DNA of 64,000 nucleotides, from positions 496,001-560,000 of the forward strand of contig NZ_JACOFT010000003.1 in NCBI RefSeq assembly GCF_014699135.1, given 5' to 3'. The notes under the pieces were generated by a model that had not been told where the DNA came from, searched no databases, and worked only from the letters and a program-made list of their open reading frames with translations. Numbering within the stretch: the first letter of the stretch is position 1; every line of letters begins with the position of its first letter. The DNA comes from Cognatundibacterium aquatile. Lineage in GTDB: Bacteria > Pseudomonadota > Gammaproteobacteria > Burkholderiales > Burkholderiaceae_D. Shown piece by piece: positions 37,103 through 46,073 of this stretch. Made by a program: the position numbers and the translations under genes.

Positions 37103-38293
37103 ATGTCAACTATATTTGATGTCAAAGCAAATCCTGAAAAGGCCTACACGAGCTTTGCTGTGTTGGGGATAGTGCTGGTTCTTTTCCCGTTTGTTGCTGC
37201 AAATTTTGGTAATTCCTGGGTTCGTATTATCGACTTCGCGTTGCTCTATATCATGCTGGCGCTTGGTTTAAATATTGTGGTCGGTTTTGCCGGATTACTC
37301 GATCTTGGCTATATCGCGTTTTATGCGGTAGGTGCTTATCTGGCGGCTCTTTTCGGTTCACCACAGTTTGCGACTGTTCTGGCGTCGTTTGTTGAAAATT
37401 ACCCGGCACTCGGGAATTTTCTGGTAACGCTGTTTGGCCCGGAAATCGCACAAAAGGGTATTCATCTTTCGGTCTGGATCATTATTCCTTTTGCGGCAGC
37501 CATTGCGGGCTTATTTGGTGCATTGCTTGGTGCGCCTACATTAAAGCTGCGCGGCGATTACCTTGCGATCGTGACGTTGGGTTTCGGTGAGATTATCCGC
37601 ATTTTTATGAATAATATGAATGCGCCGGTCAATATTACGAACGGACCTCAGGGGATCAACATGATTGATCCGGTCAGTGTCTTAGGTGTTTCGCTGGCAG
37701 GTGAAGCGGGTTCCAATGCGACGATTAATCTGGCTGGTTTCAGCATGCCATCGGTGAATGCCTATTATTTCCTGTTTTTATTTTTGTGTATCGCCATCGT
37801 GATTGTATCGACACGTTTGCAGCACTCGCGTCTCGGAAGAGCCTGGGTAGCGATTCGGGAAGATGAAATCGCTGCAAAAGCGATGGGTATCAATACGCGT
37901 AACGTGAAATTGCTGGCGTTTTCCATGGGCGCATCATTTGGTGGTATTTCTGGTGCCATGTTCGCGTCGTTTCAGGGATTCGTTTCACCAGAGTCTTTTT
38001 CTCTGACCGAGTCTATGGTAATTCTCGCCATGGTCGTACTGGGAGGGATCGGTCATATTCCCGGCGTGATTCTCGGCGCGATTTTGATCGCGGCATTACC
38101 TGAAGTGTTACGTCACGTGGTTGAGCCAGTGCAGATGTTGATATTCGGAAAAATCTGGATTGATGCTGAGGTATTGCGCCAACTGTTGTACGGTCTGGCA
38201 ATGGTGGTTGTCATGTTGAATCGTCCGGCCGGTTTATGGCCAGCGCCGAAACATGAAGACAGAATGGCCAAAACGAATGACGCAGCAGCATAA
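37103..38293 (+). CDS. livM: Branched-chain amino acid ABC transporter, permease LivM
   Basis: 396 residues with about nine to ten membrane helices. ALLYIMLALGLNIVVGFAGL near residue 50 and LRGDYLAIVTLGFGEIIRI in the middle are LivM signatures. GAPTLKLRG marks the coupling region. The Shine-Dalgarno AAGGGGA is 7 nt before the ATG. It lies between livH and livG, 11 nt after livH. Confidence 0.93.
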   Translation: MSTIFDVKANPEKAYTSFAVLGIVLVLFPFVAANFGNSWVRIIDFALLYIMLALGLNIVVGFAGLLDLGYIAFYAVGAYLAALFGSPQFATVLASFVENYPALGNFLVTLFGPEIAQKGIHLSVWIIIPFAAAIAGLFGALLGAPTLKLRGDYLAIVTLGFGEIIRIFMNNMNAPVNITNGPQGINMIDPVSVLGVSLAGEAGSNATINLAGFSMPSVNAYYFLFLFLCIAIVIVSTRLQHSRLGRAWVAIREDEIAAKAMGINTRNVKLLAFSMGASFGGISGAMFASFQGFVSPESFSLTESMVILAMVVLGGIGHIPGVILGAILIAALPEVLRHVVEPVQMLIFGKIWIDAEVLRQLLYGLAMVVVMLNRPAGLWPAPKHEDRMAKTNDAAA

Positions 38294-38304
38294 GGAAGAT
38301 CAAG

Positions 38305-39075
38305 ATGACTGAACAAACAATGTTGAAAATTGAGGGTGCGAACAAGCGTTTTGGTGGTTTGCAAGCATTGTCAAACGTAGGGATTGACATCAAGAAAGGT
38401 CAGATTTACGGTTTGATCGGCCCGAATGGCGCTGGTAAAACAACTTTTTTTAATGTGATCACCGGCTTGTATCAACCTGATACCGGCAGCTTCGAGCTGG
38501 ATGGCAAGCCGTATTCGCCTTCGGCACCGCATGAGGTCGCTAAGGCGGGGATTGCCCGTACCTTCCAGAATATCCGTCTGTTTGGCGAAATGACTGCACT
38601 CGAAAACGTGATGGTGGGGCGTCATATCCGTACCAGGCAAGGTGTTTTTGGCGCTATATTTCAACACGCTGCTGCGCGTGAAGAAGAGGCGGCAATCCGT
38701 CGTCGCGCACAGGAATTGCTAGATTTTGTCGGTATTGGACAATTCGCCGGACGTACATCCAAGTTTCTTTCTTACGGTGATCAGCGCAGACTTGAAATTG
38801 CCCGCGCATTAGCAACTGATCCGAAATTACTTGCTCTTGATGAGCCAGCTGCTGGTATGAATGCGACTGAAAAACTTGCACTCAGAGAACTGCTGGTGAA
38901 AATCAAGGCCGAAGGAAAGACCGTACTCTTGATTGAACATGACGTGAAATTGATGATGGGCCTGTGTGACCGTATTACCGTATTGGATTATGGCAAACCG
39001 ATTGCAGAAGGTGTTCCGGCTGATATTCAGAAAAATCCTGCGGTAATCGAAGCATATTTGGGAGGTGCTCATTAA
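38305..39075 (+). CDS. livG: Branched-chain amino acid ABC transporter, ATPase LivG
   Basis: 256 residues. Walker A GPNGAGKTT (about residue 39), the signature FLSYGDQRRLEIARAL (about 155; YGDQR replaces SGGQR, as usual in LivG), Walker B PKLLALDEPAAGMN and the His switch LLIEHDVKLMM are all present. Its last base overlaps the first of livF. Confidence 0.94.
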   Translation: MTEQTMLKIEGANKRFGGLQALSNVGIDIKKGQIYGLIGPNGAGKTTFFNVITGLYQPDTGSFELDGKPYSPSAPHEVAKAGIARTFQNIRLFGEMTALENVMVGRHIRTRQGVFGAIFQHAAAREEEAAIRRRAQELLDFVGIGQFAGRTSKFLSYGDQRRLEIARALATDPKLLALDEPAAGMNATEKLALRELLVKIKAEGKTVLLIEHDVKLMMGLCDRITVLDYGKPIAEGVPADIQKNPAVIEAYLGGAH

Positions 39076-39800
39076 TGGCTGAGAACATTTTAAAGATCAG
39101 TAATCTGAAGGTTGCTTACGGTGGTATTAAGGCCGTTAAAGGCATAGACCTTGAGGTGAATAAGGGCGAATTGATCACGTTGATTGGTGCGAACGGCGCG
39201 GGGAAAACCACTACATTAAAAGCGGTCACCGGTACTTTGCCGAGCTGTACGGTGGAAGGTGATATCTTTTACTTAGGCAAATCCATCAGAGGAAAAAACT
39301 CTTTTGAACTGGTGACGAACCATCTGGCAATGGTACCTGAAGGACGAGGCGTATTTACCCGTATGACGATTCTTGAAAATCTGATGATGGGTGCTTTTAC
39401 CAGAAATGATAAAGCCGGTATTGAAAGTGATATCGATAAATGGTTCTCGATTTTCCCCCGCTTGAAAGAACGCTCTGCTCAACTGGCAGGCACCCTTTCC
39501 GGTGGCGAGCAACAGATGCTGGCGATGGCAAGAGCATTGATGAGTCATCCTGAATTATTGTTGCTGGATGAGCCTTCAATGGGGTTGTCACCCATTATGG
39601 TTGAGAAGATTTTTGAAGTAATCAGAAATGTTTCAGCACAGGGTATTACGATTTTGCTGGTAGAACAAAATGCAAAATTAGCTCTGCAGGCCGCTCATCG
39701 TGGTTATGTGATGGAGTCAGGTACCATCACCATGAACGGTAACGCCAAAGACATGCTGGATGATCCAAAAGTTCAGGCGGCGTATTTAGGTGAAGTCTGA
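39075..39800 (+). CDS. livF: Branched-chain amino acid ABC transporter, ATPase LivF
   Basis: 241 residues. Walker A GANGAGKTT (about 38), signature LSGGEQQMLAMARAL (about 143), Walker B LLLLDEPSMGLSP and LLVEQNAKLAL are seen. It overlaps livG by one base (TAATG). It ends the operon; no periplasmic binding protein gene is adjacent. Confidence 0.94.
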   Translation: MAENILKISNLKVAYGGIKAVKGIDLEVNKGELITLIGANGAGKTTTLKAVTGTLPSCTVEGDIFYLGKSIRGKNSFELVTNHLAMVPEGRGVFTRMTILENLMMGAFTRNDKAGIESDIDKWFSIFPRLKERSAQLAGTLSGGEQQMLAMARALMSHPELLLLDEPSMGLSPIMVEKIFEVIRNVSAQGITILLVEQNAKLALQAAHRGYVMESGTITMNGNAKDMLDDPKVQAAYLGEV

Positions 39801-39814
39801 TTATTTCCCTTCAT

Positions 39815-39848
39815 AAAAAAAGCCCCGGAAACTTCCGGGGCTTTTTTT
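39815..39848. terminator. Bidirectional terminator of liv and the phasin gene
   Basis: Arms aaaaaagccccggaa and ttccggggctttttt, with A/T runs on both sides, between two converging units. A second small GC stem (gcccc 39858-39862, ggggc 39871-39875) lies nearer the phasin stop codon. Confidence 0.9.
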
Positions 39849-39884
39849 ACAACTGAAGCCCCTGAATGTCGGGGCCATGTACGT

Positions 39885-40451
39885 TTATTTCTTTGTAGTA
39901 CGAGGAGTCGCTTTTTCTGTTGCTTGGGAGATTTGTGCGACTGTGTTGTTCAGATTAGCTTCTATTGCGTCCACTGCTTGTTTAGTGGTTTTACTTAATT
40001 GCTCATATCCGGAATTCATATTCGTGATCGCTGTTTTAAAAAACGAAACGAATTGTTCTGATCCTGCAGGCGCATTTTTCGAAACTTCATCAAACAATGC
40101 CTGAAACTTGCGATTGCTTTCTGTTATTTGTGCTTCTGCAGCATGCGTGAGTTCTGCTTGTGCGGCAGATGCTATTGATGTCAGATGGCGACTGTAATCG
40201 AGTAATTTTTCTGCACTTGGCTGAGCGTGTGAACTGCTCAGAGCAAAAAATTCCTGAGGATCTTTTGCTGCCAGCAATTGTTTTGTGGTTGCGGCAGATG
40301 ATTCGAATGAGCTTTTAATTGCATTCAGATTCAATTCAATTAATTTCTCAACACCTTCGAAGGTTTTACCGCTCAGGTTAGAAAATAACGCGAGTTGTGC
40401 GTCTAAGTTTGCTTTAGTTGCATTGGAAAGTTGTTCAGGTACGGAAAACAT
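39885..40451 (-). CDS. phaP: Phasin (polyhydroxyalkanoate granule protein)
   Basis: 188 residues, mostly amphipathic helix with no signal peptide or membrane segment. LSNATKANLDAQLALFSNLS at the start and GVEKLIELNLNAIKSSFE fit the phasin family of Burkholderiales. The tail (TEKATPRTTKK) is basic and Thr-rich. Phasins coat polyhydroxybutyrate granules. This indicates that the organism stores PHB, although the synthase genes are not here. TGCA repeats upstream could be PhaR sites. Confidence 0.9.
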   Translation of the reverse strand: MFSVPEQLSNATKANLDAQLALFSNLSGKTFEGVEKLIELNLNAIKSSFESSAATTKQLLAAKDPQEFFALSSSHAQPSAEKLLDYSRHLTSIASAAQAELTHAAEAQITESNRKFQALFDEVSKNAPAGSEQFVSFFKTAITNMNSGYEQLSKTTKQAVDAIEANLNNTVAQISQATEKATPRTTKK

Positions 40452-40553
40452 GATGATCTCCTGTTTAAAAGGGCGAATCAGATAGAGGGTGTTTTCAGCA
40501 TTTATTGAAACAGAACAAATACAATCGATAAATGCAGTCGTTCGTTAAATTTG

Positions 40554-40620
40554 TGCATTGCAGTAATTATTATATTGCTTCATCGCGCTTAATCAAGCGT
40601 AATTATGCAATTAATGCAAT
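40554..40620. promoter_or_regulatory. TGCA-rich repeats upstream of phaP (possible PhaR operators)
   Basis: TGCATTGCA at 40554-40562 and a direct repeat of TGCAAT at 40606 and 40615 lie about 100-170 bp upstream of phaP. PhaR repressors bind TGC-rich sites before phasin genes. The match is by eye and no footprint is known here. The remaining 40452-40794 region shows no gene. Confidence 0.35.
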
Positions 40621-40794
40621 ATTTTAACGTCTTCATTTTTGATCAAACTCTGACCTTGCCTGCCGAGTCAGGAGAAATGTCGATTCTCAATGCGTAGTCT
40701 CGCTTTTCTGTATGACAGGATAATGAATTTGTAAGCTTATGTTAGACTTTTATTCCAGACTATAGCGGCACCGAGCCGATGTTAAAGGGGACTA

Positions 40795-41232
40795 ATGAAG
40801 ATGCAAGCGAAAAGCCGTAGCGACTTCCGCCATTTCCATGAAATAACCACGCGCTGGATGGATAACGATGCGTATGGTCATGTGAATAATGTGGTGTATT
40901 ACAGCTGGTTTGATACCGTCGTCAATGAATTTCTGATCAGTCATCAGGTACTTGATGTTGAGAAAAGTAATGTGATTGGGCTCGTGATAGAAACTCAGTG
41001 TAATTATTTCGCTTCCGTCGCTTTTCCTGACAAAGTGACCGCCGGTGTTTCTGTGAGTAAATTGGGAAATTCCAGTGTGCGTTACGAACTGGGTATTTTT
41101 AAAGCAGATGAGACTGAAGCGTGCGCACAAGGTCATTTCGTCCACGTCTATGTGGATAGGGCGAGCCGCCGTCCGGTCCTGCTCCCAGACGCTTTGCGCT
41201 TACTTTTGCAATCAATAAAAAGTGATTCATGA
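40795..41232 (+). CDS. Acyl-CoA thioesterase, 4HBT family
   Basis: 145 residues with a hotdog fold. The active-site segment RWMDNDAYGHVNNVVYYSWFDT holds the catalytic Asp seen in 4-hydroxybenzoyl-CoA-type thioesterases. VSKLGNSSVRYELGIF forms the central strand. The AGGGG Shine-Dalgarno is 6 nt before the ATG. It overlaps the nitroreductase gene by 4 nt, so the two are co-translated. The acyl substrate is unknown. Confidence 0.87.
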   Translation: MKMQAKSRSDFRHFHEITTRWMDNDAYGHVNNVVYYSWFDTVVNEFLISHQVLDVEKSNVIGLVIETQCNYFASVAFPDKVTAGVSVSKLGNSSVRYELGIFKADETEACAQGHFVHVYVDRASRRPVLLPDALRLLLQSIKSDS

Positions 41233-41927
41233 TGATAGCTTCCCCCTCCCAGAAAATTGTTGACCAGATTATTACTGAACGCCGTTCGGTTCGTGCATTT
41301 TTACCTGATTTAGTGGCGTCCGAAGACATACAGCGCATTCTTGAGGTGGCATCGCGCGCACCATCCGGGAGCAATACGCAGCCATGGAAAGTCTATGTAT
41401 TGACGGGTGATAGTCTGACGCAGCTGTCTGAAAAAATTCTGCATGCCCATCAACATCCCTCTGCAGAAGAGCCGCATACTGAGGAATATAATTATTACCC
41501 CGTAAAATGGGTTAGTCCCTATCTGGAGCGGCGGCGTAAAGTTGGTTGGGACTTATATGCCTTGCTTGGACTTGCCCGCGAGAATAAGCAAGGGATGCAT
41601 GCGCAACATGGCAGGAATTATGCTTTTTTTGATGCACCGGTGGGATTGATTTTCACCATTGATCGCGTAATGGAACAAGGCTCCTGGTTAGACTACGGCA
41701 TGTTTTTACAAAATATCATGCTTGCAGCAAAAGCCCGTGGTCTGGATACTTGCCCACAGGCCGCTTTTACCCAGTATCATAAAATTATCCGTGAGCAACT
41801 ACAGTTTTCTGAAAATGAAATGCTTGTTTGTGGCATGGCTTTGGGTTACGCAGATACGTCGAAAGTGGAAAATACGCTGGTCACTGAACGTGAGTCTGTA
41901 TCTGCGTTCGTTAAATTTTTAACATGA
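41229..41927 (+). CDS. Nitroreductase-family FMN enzyme
   Basis: 232 residues. FMN-binding motifs include ERRSVRAFLPD and ASRAPSGSNTQPWKVYVL near the N-terminus and LDTCPQAAF with CGMALGYAD near the C-terminus. The family reduces nitro groups, quinones or enoates with NAD(P)H. The physiological substrate is not visible. Start at 41229 or 41232 (ATGATG), overlapping the thioesterase stop. Confidence 0.88.
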   Translation: MMIASPSQKIVDQIITERRSVRAFLPDLVASEDIQRILEVASRAPSGSNTQPWKVYVLTGDSLTQLSEKILHAHQHPSAEEPHTEEYNYYPVKWVSPYLERRRKVGWDLYALLGLARENKQGMHAQHGRNYAFFDAPVGLIFTIDRVMEQGSWLDYGMFLQNIMLAAKARGLDTCPQAAFTQYHKIIREQLQFSENEMLVCGMALGYADTSKVENTLVTERESVSAFVKFLT

Positions 41928-42035
41928 TGTATTGCTTCAAAAACTTACGCTAAGTTATTAATTATCTTGCGATTTTTTTGAGATTTGCTAAACTGCATCA
42001 AATTTTTTGGCATATTTTAATAGGAGTTAGTGACA

Positions 42036-43055
42036 GTGAAATTTGCCCGTCAAGCCTTAATCCTCTCTTTTGTTAGCCTGTTCCCCGCCACGATTTTATC
42101 GGCGCAGGCGACCGAACATAAACACACCTCGCATAAGAAACATATTGTCCACAAAAAAGTGGTCAAAACAGCCGCTGCAAAAACGACTAAACGTTATGCT
42201 GTTGTTAACGGTAAACGCAGGGTGATCACTGAACGTGTTGCGGCGGCGCCTGTGGTGCCAGAAAAGCCCAGTGTTGGCGATACTGTAGGACTCAATCATT
42301 CACACGATCCTTTAGCTTTACAGTCAAACGTTGCCTATGTGGTTGATCAGGCGAGTTCTAAGGTCTTGTTTGAAAAAAATTCCAATGTATCTTTGCCGAT
42401 TGCCTCCATTACCAAACTCATGACGAGTCTGGTTGTCGTCGAAGCGAATCAGGATTTGAATGAGCTGATAGAAATTACGACAGATGACATCGATAAAGAA
42501 AAGGGAACAGGCTCCCGTCTGAAGATCGGTGCGAAGTTGTCGCGCTCAGATATGTTGCATATCGCTTTAATGAGTTCTGAGAATCGCGCTGCATCGGCGT
42601 TAGGGCGGAATTACCCAGGTGGATTGCCTGCCTTTGTCAACGCGATGAATGCGAAAGCGCACCAACTGGGAATGTCGGAAACGCACTATGTTGATTCCAG
42701 TGGCTTATCGAGCCAGAACCGTGCGAGTGCAAAAGATCTGGTCAAGCTGGTTAATGCTGCGTATCAGCATCCTGTCATTCGCGAGTATTCAACCGACTCT
42801 AAATATGTGGTCAATCCTGGCGGTCGTCAGCTTGAATACGGTACCTCGAATAAACTGGTCTCGAATCCTGCATGGGAAATCGGTTTACAAAAAACCGGTT
42901 ACATTGCAGAGGCTGGTCGCTGCCTGGTAATGCAGGCGATGATAGAAGGTCGTGCAATTGTCATGGTATTCCTTGATTCCAAGGGAAAATACTCTCGCCT
43001 GGCAGACGCTGGCCGTATTAAAAAATGGCTGGAAAGCGCTAAACCACAAGTCTGA
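42036..43055 (+). CDS. pbpG: D-alanyl-D-alanine endopeptidase (PBP7/8)
   Basis: 339 residues from GTG 42036, 9 nt after TAGGAG; a GTG at 42030 is too close to that site. A signal peptide ends near LSAQA-TE. A Lys/His-rich linker precedes the serine peptidase domain with SITKLM (SxxK), SSENRAASALGR (SxN) and KTGYIAEAGRC (KTG). It would cut cross-links in peptidoglycan in the periplasm. It stands alone. Confidence 0.92.
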   Translation: MKFARQALILSFVSLFPATILSAQATEHKHTSHKKHIVHKKVVKTAAAKTTKRYAVVNGKRRVITERVAAAPVVPEKPSVGDTVGLNHSHDPLALQSNVAYVVDQASSKVLFEKNSNVSLPIASITKLMTSLVVVEANQDLNELIEITTDDIDKEKGTGSRLKIGAKLSRSDMLHIALMSSENRAASALGRNYPGGLPAFVNAMNAKAHQLGMSETHYVDSSGLSSQNRASAKDLVKLVNAAYQHPVIREYSTDSKYVVNPGGRQLEYGTSNKLVSNPAWEIGLQKTGYIAEAGRCLVMQAMIEGRAIVMVFLDSKGKYSRLADAGRIKKWLESAKPQV

Positions 43056-43096
43056 TTCTGCGCTTGATCAATACTGATTTAACCGATATCAGCACG

Positions 43097-43131
43097 GATG
43101 GCATCACCATATTTTTGTCTGTGATGCCATC
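43097..43131 (+). terminator. Possible terminator hairpin after pbpG
   Basis: The arms gatggcatcac and gtgatgccatc form a perfect 11-bp stem with a 13-nt loop. Only a short A/T tail follows, so its strength is uncertain. Confidence 0.45.
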
Positions 43132-43281
43132 AAATAACTTCTGATTATCCCCACATCTTCCACGCATCTGCATTACTTCATCAATATGTTTGAGGCTCCG
43201 CTGTAGCTAGCTCTGATATACGAATCCCTTGTTCATTGTTCTTATAGTCCAGTTTTTAGGGCTGACGTGCCTATTGAGTCG

Positions 43282-43827
43282 TCACTCAATATCATCGTCA
43301 CCAGCGGGCGTTTTCTTTCCTGTGAGCATGGCGGCGATCAGGTTTTCATGATGCTGCCAACTGGTAAATAAGACGCCGCTGATATGCAAAGCAATCAGTC
43401 CGATTAAGGCCCATGCGATGCTGGTGTGTAGCAGCACCGGCCACGCATAGCCCCACAATAAATCGGTGGTCGTGAGCCAGCCGCTGACAACGAGCAGGCC
43501 GACACAGCTCAGCAATGCAATGACCATCCATCCGCCCAAGGGATTATGTCCCAGATAGCGAGCTGCATGACCTTGCACCACTTCACGCAGATATTGCAGC
43601 GTCAGCGGGGCAGGGCGAACGAATTGCCGGAAGCGGGCATAACGGTTGCCAGTAAAACCCCACAGTAGCCGCAGGAAAACGATCATGCCGGCACCGTAGC
43701 CAATGTATTCGTGCGCTGAGCCAGTACGATGGCTGCTGATCCAGGCTGCTGTAATCGTTGCAACCAACAGCCAGTGCAGCAGGCGTACTGGCAAATCCCA
43801 GACTGACTGCTTAATTTTCTTCAACAC
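43282..43827 (-). CDS. Cytochrome b561-type membrane protein
   Basis: 181 residues of the bacterial cytochrome b561/Ni-Fe hydrogenase b-subunit family, with four membrane helices (about 12-30, 40-58, 98-118 and 135-158). Heme-ligand histidines appear in PVRLLHWLLV, SAHEYIGYG, LLHTSIAWAL and ALHISGVLF. It would carry electrons across the inner membrane. It is the last gene of the iron operon and overlaps the PepSY gene by 17 nt. Confidence 0.85.
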   Translation of the reverse strand: MLKKIKQSVWDLPVRLLHWLLVATITAAWISSHRTGSAHEYIGYGAGMIVFLRLLWGFTGNRYARFRQFVRPAPLTLQYLREVVQGHAARYLGHNPLGGWMVIALLSCVGLLVVSGWLTTTDLLWGYAWPVLLHTSIAWALIGLIALHISGVLFTSWQHHENLIAAMLTGKKTPAGDDDIE

Positions 43828-44083
43828 GCTTGAATGTCACTGGATCAAAAAAAGCCTCGATGCGCTTGCCTTGCGGATCTTTGGCATAGACTTCGTAGCA
43901 GCTTGAAGTCATTTCCATGCGGCGTATAACCCAACCTTCCTTGGTCAGTTTCTGGTGTAATTCCGTGTGTGGTCGCCATTCCGATTTGGGCTGGCTCGTA
44001 CACTTCACATCTCCGTGGGCTGACGCATAGCTTGCTGAAAAAGCGAGAAGCAGCGGCATAATTTTTTTGATTATCGATGTCAT
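43811..44083 (-). CDS. PepSY-domain periplasmic protein
   Basis: 90 residues with a signal peptide (ends near SYASA-HG). The mature part has a PepSY-like fold with LHQKLTKEGWVIRRMEMTSSCYEV and RIEAFFDPVTFKRVEEN. Two cysteines could form a disulfide. Such proteins often sit next to b-type cytochromes in iron reduction or siderophore systems, as here. The biochemical role is unknown. Confidence 0.8.
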   Translation of the reverse strand: MTSIIKKIMPLLLAFSASYASAHGDVKCTSQPKSEWRPHTELHQKLTKEGWVIRRMEMTSSCYEVYAKDPQGKRIEAFFDPVTFKRVEEN

Positions 44084-44119
44084 ACAAACTCCTTGGTGAA
44101 GGTAATGCTCAATGGTGAT

Positions 44120-44803
44120 TCAGGTAATCGACCAGCGGCGCAGCAGGTTATGGTAAATACCCGTGAGTTTCAGCAAACGAGGATCATTTGCGTCAATGGA
44201 TGGTGTCAGTTTTTGTATGGTTTGATCGAGGTCGAACAGCATCGCACGTTCGCCTTCATCGCTGATCAGGCTTTCTATCCAAAAAAATGAAGCGACTCTG
44301 GCACCTTCGGTGACTGGCATGACCCGATGCAGACTGGATGATGGGTACAACACCATGTCGCCGGCTTCCAGTTTGACTGCCTGCACGCCGAATTCTGTTT
44401 CGATCTCCAGCTCGCCGCCTTCATATTCATCCGGCTCAGCCAGAAACAATGTGGCGGATAAGTCGGTGCGCAGGCTCAGATTTGTGCCGGGTATCTGCAT
44501 GATCGCACTGTCCACATGCGTGCCGTAGGTGCCGCCGTCAGCATAGCGATTGAATTTTGGTGGATATATTTTGCGGGGTAACGCCGCCGAGACGAACAGA
44601 GGATTATTCCCGAGCGAACGCAGAATATGGTTGCCCAGGCTGATTGCGACTTCAGTGCTGTCGTCAATCTGTGCATTACGTTTGACGTTACGCGCCAGTG
44701 TTCCTGCTGTTTTGGTGCCGTCATTCCACTCAGCATTATCCAGATAGTGACGGAATTGTTTTACTTCATCCTTACTCAATACGTGATCTATAGTAATCAG
44801 CAT
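44120..44803 (-). CDS. PiuC/YbiX-type Fe(II)/2-oxoglutarate dioxygenase
   Basis: 227 residues of the PKHD-type hydroxylase family. Iron ligands His-x-Asp and the distal His are seen in GTHVDSAIM and [22 protein letters not shown], with Arg for 2-oxoglutarate. It lies in the same operon as a catecholate siderophore receptor, the usual location of piuC/ybiX genes. The substrate is not known. Confidence 0.9.
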   Translation of the reverse strand: MLITIDHVLSKDEVKQFRHYLDNAEWNDGTKTAGTLARNVKRNAQIDDSTEVAISLGNHILRSLGNNPLFVSAALPRKIYPPKFNRYADGGTYGTHVDSAIMQIPGTNLSLRTDLSATLFLAEPDEYEGGELEIETEFGVQAVKLEAGDMVLYPSSSLHRVMPVTEGARVASFFWIESLISDEGERAMLFDLDQTIQKLTPSIDANDPRLLKLTGIYHNLLRRWSIT

Positions 44804-44816
44804 AATTTCATCTCAT

Positions 44817-45998
44817 TTATTCGTGACTGTTGTCGTGAGGTGGAAAATCAGTCGACGTGGCCGACGTGCCACATCGCACTAACGCGCCTCGATTGATTTC
44901 CTTCAGTGTCGCGCAACCTGCCAGCGACATACATATTTCGAGTTCTTCACACAGCAGCTTGATCATGTGGGCGACGCCCAGAGCACCAGCGACACTCAGT
45001 GCGTACATTTGCAGACGGCCTATGAGAACGGCATCTGCACCCAATGCCAGGGCTTTGAATATATCGCTGCCAGAGCGTATGCCACTGTCAAGTAATAAGG
45101 GGAAACTGGTACCGACGGCAGCACGAATGGCAGGCAGCGCATCGAGGCTGGCTGGAGCGCCATCCAGACTACGCCCGCCGTGATTCGAGACGATGATGCC
45201 AGCCACGCCCATGTTTTGCAGTGCGCGTGCATCGTCAGGATGTAACACACCTTTTACCCAGACTGGCAGCGATGTCTGGGTCATCAGCCACTCAAGATCT
45301 TTCCAGGTTGGCGCGTCGCGCATGATGCCCTGAAAGACGCGGCTTTCACCGGGGCTGAGAGTGATGTTTGCAGGTGCAGTATGATCGCGCAGATTGGCTG
45401 CCACACAGTCTTGTGGCATACGAAAGCCTGCGCGCTGGGCGCGTAAGCTGGCAGCCTGAATCGATGCATCTAAAGTGACGACAATGACACTGTAGCCTGT
45501 ATTTACTGCTCTGTTGATGAGATCCAGTGTGTCATTTTGTTGGGGCTGAAAATACAGCTGGAACCAGCGCGGCGAGCCACCATTACTGGCGACAGCCGCA
45601 ACGTCTTCCATGCGGACGGATGACAGCGTGCTGCTGACCATACAGCTCCGCATCGCCTGCGCAGCACGGGCAGTATCTATTTCTCCGGCCGGATGAGCGA
45701 GTTGCTGAAACGCGACCGGTGCCATAAAAACCGGGTGGGGGAATGCTTGCTGCCCCAGCGTCAGCCGGGTGTGACCAGCGGTGACATCTCGTAGCAGACG
45801 GGGATAAATGGCCCATAGCGCGAAGGCGTTCAGATTTGCCGCGACAGTAATGTCGCGACCACAACCACCGGCAACATATTCATAATGGGGGAGCACCATG
45901 AATTGTTGCGCCAGACGCTCGTAATCCTGTGCGCAGCGTATGTCCGGTGGAATAGTGCTGAGCGCAGCTTGCGCCGTTGCGGTGGTTGTATTAGTCAT
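44817..45998 (-). CDS. FMN-dependent alpha-hydroxy-acid oxidase
   Basis: 393 residues of the lactate oxidase/glycolate oxidase family. FMN and substrate residues are seen in YEYVAGGCGRD, FMAPVAFQQLAHPAGEIDTA, VWVKGVLHPDDA (Lys) and IIVSNHGGRSLDGAPASL (catalytic His, Arg). Starts at 45998 or 46028 are possible and neither has a clear ribosome-binding site. The gene lies between the siderophore receptor and the piuC-like gene, an uncommon partner. The true substrate cannot be read. Confidence 0.85.
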   Translation of the reverse strand: MTNTTTATAQAALSTIPPDIRCAQDYERLAQQFMVLPHYEYVAGGCGRDITVAANLNAFALWAIYPRLLRDVTAGHTRLTLGQQAFPHPVFMAPVAFQQLAHPAGEIDTARAAQAMRSCMVSSTLSSVRMEDVAAVASNGGSPRWFQLYFQPQQNDTLDLINRAVNTGYSVIVVTLDASIQAASLRAQRAGFRMPQDCVAANLRDHTAPANITLSPGESRVFQGIMRDAPTWKDLEWLMTQTSLPVWVKGVLHPDDARALQNMGVAGIIVSNHGGRSLDGAPASLDALPAIRAAVGTSFPLLLDSGIRSGSDIFKALALGADAVLIGRLQMYALSVAGALGVAHMIKLLCEELEICMSLAGCATLKEINRGALVRCGTSATSTDFPPHDNSHE

Positions 45999-46007
45999 AT
46001 CAGCAAA

Positions 46008-46027
46008 TGTCGGGCAAGTGCCCGACA
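46008..46027 (-). other. Hairpin between receptor and oxidase genes
   Basis: The arms tgtcgggca and tgcccgaca flank two bases. The hairpin lies 47 bp after the receptor stop codon and just before the oxidase start, with no T-run. It could stabilise the receptor mRNA or limit oxidase translation. Confidence 0.5.
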
Positions 46028-46073
46028 TTGTATCGAACGTTATGAAGCGTTGATGATGGTTTTTGCAGCGAAC

